IMG/VR virus record: IMGVR_UViG_3300034101_002886
Coordinates: 1 to 33,142 of that record
Length of the DNA stretch: 33,142 nucleotides
Origin: a virus
Direction: 5' to 3' (one strand)
A model generated the notes under the pieces. It made no database searches. It had not been told where the DNA came from and saw only the letters and a program-made list of their open reading frames with translations. Below, piece by piece: positions 31,065-33,142 of this stretch (within the stretch, counting starts at the first letter, position 1; every line of letters starts with the position of its first letter). The translations under genes were made by a program, and so were the position numbers.

Positions 31065-31267
31065 TTCTTCCCCCCCGCCGCGGCTTCGGCGGCTTGCTTG
31101 GTGGAGCGGAGGACCGACACGCGAAACCATCGAAATGGCGTTGCAATCTCAATACGAACGCCGCATCGAGAACGCTCGACCACGAGTGCCGTGCATCCAA
31201 TCTGCAACCAGAGCAGGCACCCGTAGGCTTGGCTGTACATCACGTTTCTTTGAATGCTGGTCTTCAC
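31061..31267 (-). CDS. Small protein, 68 aa; C-terminal half weakly CsrA-like
   Basis: GTG 31265-31267 joined to the upstream gene by GTGA. The sequence is apolar in the first half (YSQAYGCLLWLQIGCTALVV) and then VRIEIATPFRWFRVSVLRST. The second part resembles the last strands of CsrA (VRIGVNAP-EVSVHR type) with two or three extra residues, but the CsrA N-terminal strand is not recognisable. A small membrane-associated or unknown protein is equally possible. It ends in a Lys tail that encodes the next ribosome site. Confidence 0.65.
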   Translation of the reverse strand: MKTSIQRNVMYSQAYGCLLWLQIGCTALVVERSRCGVRIEIATPFRWFRVSVLRSTKQAAEAAAGGKK

Positions 31268-31518
31268 AATTCGGCCTCCGCTTTGGTCTGTCGGTTGACG
31301 GTGTTACGGGCACGCTCAAAGTCACGGAGCGTCATCGCCTCAGCCTCTGCACGCTGGGCACGTTCCTTCCAGTGCGCGGTGTTTGCACGCTCGGCGGTGA
31401 GGGCGTCTTCGATGTCGTGTTCCAACGCCTCCCACTCACGATCGAGGATCACCCTGTCGTCACCCCGCTTGCGTGCGGCGCTGACGATCTTCTGAACGAT
31501 GTCACGAACGCTTTCCAT
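31264..31518 (-). CDS. Small charged helical protein, 84 aa
   Basis: ATG 31516-31518 with AAAGGAG about 6 bases upstream, overlapping the preceding gene by 17 bases; an upstream in-frame ATG at 31542 lacks a ribosome site. Nearly all helical and charged (VRDIVQKIVSAARKRGDD, then WEALEHDIEDALTAERANTA), probably a coiled coil. No family recognised. Confidence 0.75.
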   Translation of the reverse strand: MESVRDIVQKIVSAARKRGDDRVILDREWEALEHDIEDALTAERANTAHWKERAQRAEAEAMTLRDFERARNTVNRQTKAEAEL

Positions 31519-31894
31519 CGCCGCTCCTTTCGCCGTTTCCACTCAACAACCCAGCCTCGGACGCGATCATCTGAGCCTGCGCCAGCAAGGCGCAATGCAG
31601 CCGCGTTTCCGCCTTCACGTCCTCTTTGATCTCTCTTGCTCGCGTCGGGTTGATGCTCGGATCGGCGAGACAGATTGCCGCGATCCTGAGCCTCGACGCG
31701 CAGTAGCCCAACTCGCTGAGAATCGCGCCCATTCGGTTCGGGTGCGCGTACCACTGGCGCGTGACGATCAACTCGCCCGCCATCGGTCCATCGTCGGCCA
31801 CGCGGTAGTGGTGCCAGCCGTTGCCGGTGGACTTGATGTGTTCGATGGCTTGAATCGTGGTTCCCTGCGCGATCGTGCGATAGACCCTGCTCAC
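31502..31894 (-). CDS. Unknown early protein, 130 aa
   Basis: GTG 31892-31894 overlaps the upstream stop as GTGA and has AAAGGAG upstream. N-terminal half is mixed (YRTIAQGTTIQAIEHIKSTG, then WHHYRVADDGPM). The C-terminal half is helical (REIKEDVKAETRLHCALLAQ). It ends NGERSGDGKRS, where the codons double as ribosome site for the next gene. No family recognised. Confidence 0.75.
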   Translation of the reverse strand: MSRVYRTIAQGTTIQAIEHIKSTGNGWHHYRVADDGPMAGELIVTRQWYAHPNRMGAILSELGYCASRLRIAAICLADPSINPTRAREIKEDVKAETRLHCALLAQAQMIASEAGLLSGNGERSGDGKRS

Positions 31895-32259
31895 GCTCCG
31901 CTCCTTTGCCCAAATAAAGCCGACTTGATCTGGTCCGCCGTGGCTACAAGTCCGCAGCGTTCCATTGGGCGAACCGCCATTGCCGCCGCCCGTTCAAGTT
32001 CTTCAATTCGCTTCTCAAGCCGTTCAATCTGGTGCATCGCCTCAATGCACGTTGCAGCGGTGTCGTGTTCGCGGATGTCTTCGCACCGAGCCGACGCATC
32101 CCGCAGGTCACGCCACACGCGAGTGCTTTCCAGTTTCATCCCCGTTTCCGGTGCCGGAAAACCCTTCCGAAGTGCGTCCAAGTCTTCAACGCACCGACCA
32201 CACAGCCGGTCGTCGTCTTCCTCGTGGTAAGTTCCGCATCCGTGACAATGCCCGCTCAT
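31891..32259 (-). CDS. Zinc-ribbon and coiled-coil protein, 122 aa
   Basis: ATG 32257-32259 overlaps the upstream stop as ATGA with AAAGGAG upstream; the longer frame to 32451 is shadow. Begins MSGHCHGCGTYHEEDDDRLC, with a CxxC pair at 5-8 and another at 20-23: a zinc ribbon. A helix of heptad type follows (about 85-105, MHQIERLEKRIEELERAAA). Could bind nucleic acid or a protein partner; function unknown. Confidence 0.8.
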   Translation of the reverse strand: MSGHCHGCGTYHEEDDDRLCGRCVEDLDALRKGFPAPETGMKLESTRVWRDLRDASARCEDIREHDTAATCIEAMHQIERLEKRIEELERAAAMAVRPMERCGLVATADQIKSALFGQRSGA

Positions 32260-32510
32260 GATTTGCTCCTTTCGCTCGCCGTCGCTTGTAGCATCGCGGC
32301 TTGTGCAACAACCACCAGACCAATCTTGCCAGTTCCCGGCTTCTCGTATCTCTCGGTGACGATCAACGGCTCGCCCTTCTCGTCCGCAAACGCCGCGAAC
32401 TTCGCACGCTCGGCGCGGAGGGCGGCGGCGTGGTCGCTGTACCGCACCCACATGCCTTGCTCATGCTGAACAACCAAATCGCTAGTCACCAAGTAACGCT
32501 CAACGCTCAT
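32256..32510 (-). CDS. Small unknown early protein, 84 aa
   Basis: ATG 32508-32510 with AAAGGAG 6 bases upstream, overlapping the methyltransferase end by 11 bases. The motif QHEQGMWVRYSDHAAALRAE (about residues 16-35) is a short stretch common in small phage early proteins of unknown function. A compact alpha/beta part follows. The C-terminal ATASERS equals that of the upstream protein, because both ends lie in a duplicated 22-base sequence. Confidence 0.8.
   Translation of the reverse strand: MSVERYLVTSDLVVQHEQGMWVRYSDHAAALRAERAKFAAFADEKGEPLIVTERYEKPGTGKIGLVVVAQAAMLQATASERSKS
32264..32285 (-). repeat. 22-bp ribosome-site cassette, copy 2
   Basis: Sense GCGACGGCGAGCGAAAGGAGCA, identical to the copy at 32514-32535. 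It encodes the C-terminal ATASERS of the 84-aa protein and contains the AAAGGAG ribosome site of the next gene. Confidence 0.8.
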
Positions 32511-33090
32511 CGCTGCTCCTTTCGCTCGCCGTCGCCCACTGCTCTGCCATCGCATCTGCGATGCCCTGGTACGTCACGCTTCGTCGCTTCCACCTGTCGG
32601 GACCGGGCGACTCGCCATGCACGCGGCCCTTGCGACCTTCGACGATCTGCGTCGGCTTCAACGCGGGCAGTCCCCGCAACCACAGGCACGTTCGCTTTGA
32701 CTCGCCGTGCCCGAACTGCCACGGCTGGATGGTCTGGGTGTACTCGCCGATCCTGGCAACCGCGTGTCCGTGCGGAACGGGGTTCTCGACAGCGATGCGG
32801 GGGCAGGGCAGGGCGAGCATCGCGTTGAAGAAACCGCACGCCGCTTCCATCTGGGCACGCCGCATCGGGTCTGTCTTCAACCACCGAACGCCGCTGTTGC
32901 AAAGGAACGTGCAAGGCGGATGCGCCACAATCAGGTCGTAACCGGACCAGTCCACCGTCAGGCAGTCAGCCTGGATGTGCGGCTCGCCAGCATCGGACGG
33001 CAGCACGTCGCAAGAGACGGCATCATGCCCGCGACGGCGGAAAGCATCGCGCACCACGCCGGAGAACTCGCAGAGGACGGCGACTTTCAT
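32500..33090 (-). CDS. C5-cytosine DNA methyltransferase-like protein
   Basis: 196 aa from ATG 33088-33090 with GGAGGT upstream and an ATGA overlap with the previous gene. Residues 1-30 form a nucleotide-binding opening (VAVLCEFSGVVRDAFRRRGH). VAHPPC at 55-60 carries the catalytic-type Cys60 (motif IV), and VENP at 101-104 is motif VI. It is short for a full C5 methyltransferase, and the QxRxR motif VIII and a large target-recognition domain are not evident. Many phages carry such compact enzymes; they may modify phage DNA against restriction. Activity is not certain. Confidence 0.82.
   Translation of the reverse strand: MKVAVLCEFSGVVRDAFRRRGHDAVSCDVLPSDAGEPHIQADCLTVDWSGYDLIVAHPPCTFLCNSGVRWLKTDPMRRAQMEAACGFFNAMLALPCPRIAVENPVPHGHAVARIGEYTQTIQPWQFGHGESKRTCLWLRGLPALKPTQIVEGRKGRVHGESPGPDRWKRRSVTYQGIADAMAEQWATASERSSDER
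32514..32535 (-). repeat. 22-bp ribosome-site cassette, copy 1
   Basis: Same 22 bases as at 32264-32285, starts 250 bases apart. It encodes the ATASERS near the methyltransferase C-terminus and holds the ribosome site of the following gene. Confidence 0.8.
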
Positions 33091-33142
33091 CCCCGCACCT
33101 CCCCGCGTTCTTTGCGTCCATCCATCCACTCCACCAACTTCA
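33087..33142 (-). CDS. C-terminal end of an upstream gene (rest outside window)
   Basis: A frame open from the window edge ends KLVEWMDGRKERGEVRG and stops at TGA 33087-33089, overlapping the methyltransferase ATG as ATGA. Its last codons contain the GGAGGT ribosome site of that gene, the same arrangement as at the other junctions in this operon. Too little is visible to identify it. Confidence 0.6.
   Translation of the reverse strand, partial: KLVEWMDGRKERGEVRG

Noticed and set aside
1-33142. tRNA genes, CRISPR arrays, insertion sequences or an integrase
   Set aside because: I saw no cloverleaf-like sequences, spaced repeats, terminal inverted repeats with a transposase, or integrase motifs.

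Overview
This window is part of the genome of a lytic, T7-supergroup podovirus (short-tailed dsDNA phage) that carries its own single-subunit RNA polymerase. Every gene I can support lies on the minus strand, so the genome reads from high to low coordinates. The sequence is GC-rich with high third-position GC, which creates many long meaningless open frames on the plus strand. The RNA polymerase gene sits directly upstream of the head and tail genes, as in phiKMV-like phages and unlike T7 itself. The host cannot be named. Shine-Dalgarno sites (AAGGAG type) and a lipobox protein only point to a bacterium, probably diderm.

Reading in the transcription direction: (1) 33.1-28.4 kb is a tightly packed block of small early/middle genes, most joined by ATGA or GTGA overlaps. 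It encodes a C5-methyltransferase-like protein, zinc-ribbon proteins, a stand-alone sigma region-4 helix-turn-helix, a RusA resolvase, a stand-alone DnaA domain IV and several unknowns. (2) 28.4-25.7 kb holds a small HTH-like protein and the RNA polymerase. (3) 25.7-20.0 kb is the head module: small proteins, portal, scaffold, a small ORF, major capsid protein and a probable decoration protein. It is closed by a strong intrinsic terminator, in the same place as T7 T-phi. (4) 20.0-6.7 kb is the tail and ejection module: a virion-type polysaccharide deacetylase, a lipoprotein/membrane protein, an XhlA/holin-like protein, a beta-rich protein, tail tubular proteins A and B, and three internal virion proteins. 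(5) 7.1-2.8 kb has the small and large terminases, a metallophosphoesterase and a probable cell-wall or glycan hydrolase. (6) 2.8-2.04 kb is about 780 bp without genes but rich in tandem repeats, palindromes and a purine/pyrimidine-skewed tract. It is probably the early control region, origin or genome-end region. (7) 2.04-0 kb starts the next early module: two unknown proteins, then a clamp-loader-like AAA+ ATPase that runs off the window. Because late genes end and early genes begin inside the window, it spans the join of a circularly assembled or permuted genome. The rest of the replication genes should lie beyond position 1 and before position 33142.

The most notable points are: tail tubular protein B is split by a one-base frame change at a run of six C just before the stop; an RFC/DnaX-like clamp-loader ATPase occurs in a T7-type phage; one operon carries isolated DNA-binding domains cut down from host regulators (DnaA domain IV, sigma region 4, perhaps CsrA); and the gene-free region has iteron-like structure. 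Several genes of 23-59 codons were found by reading the sequence directly.
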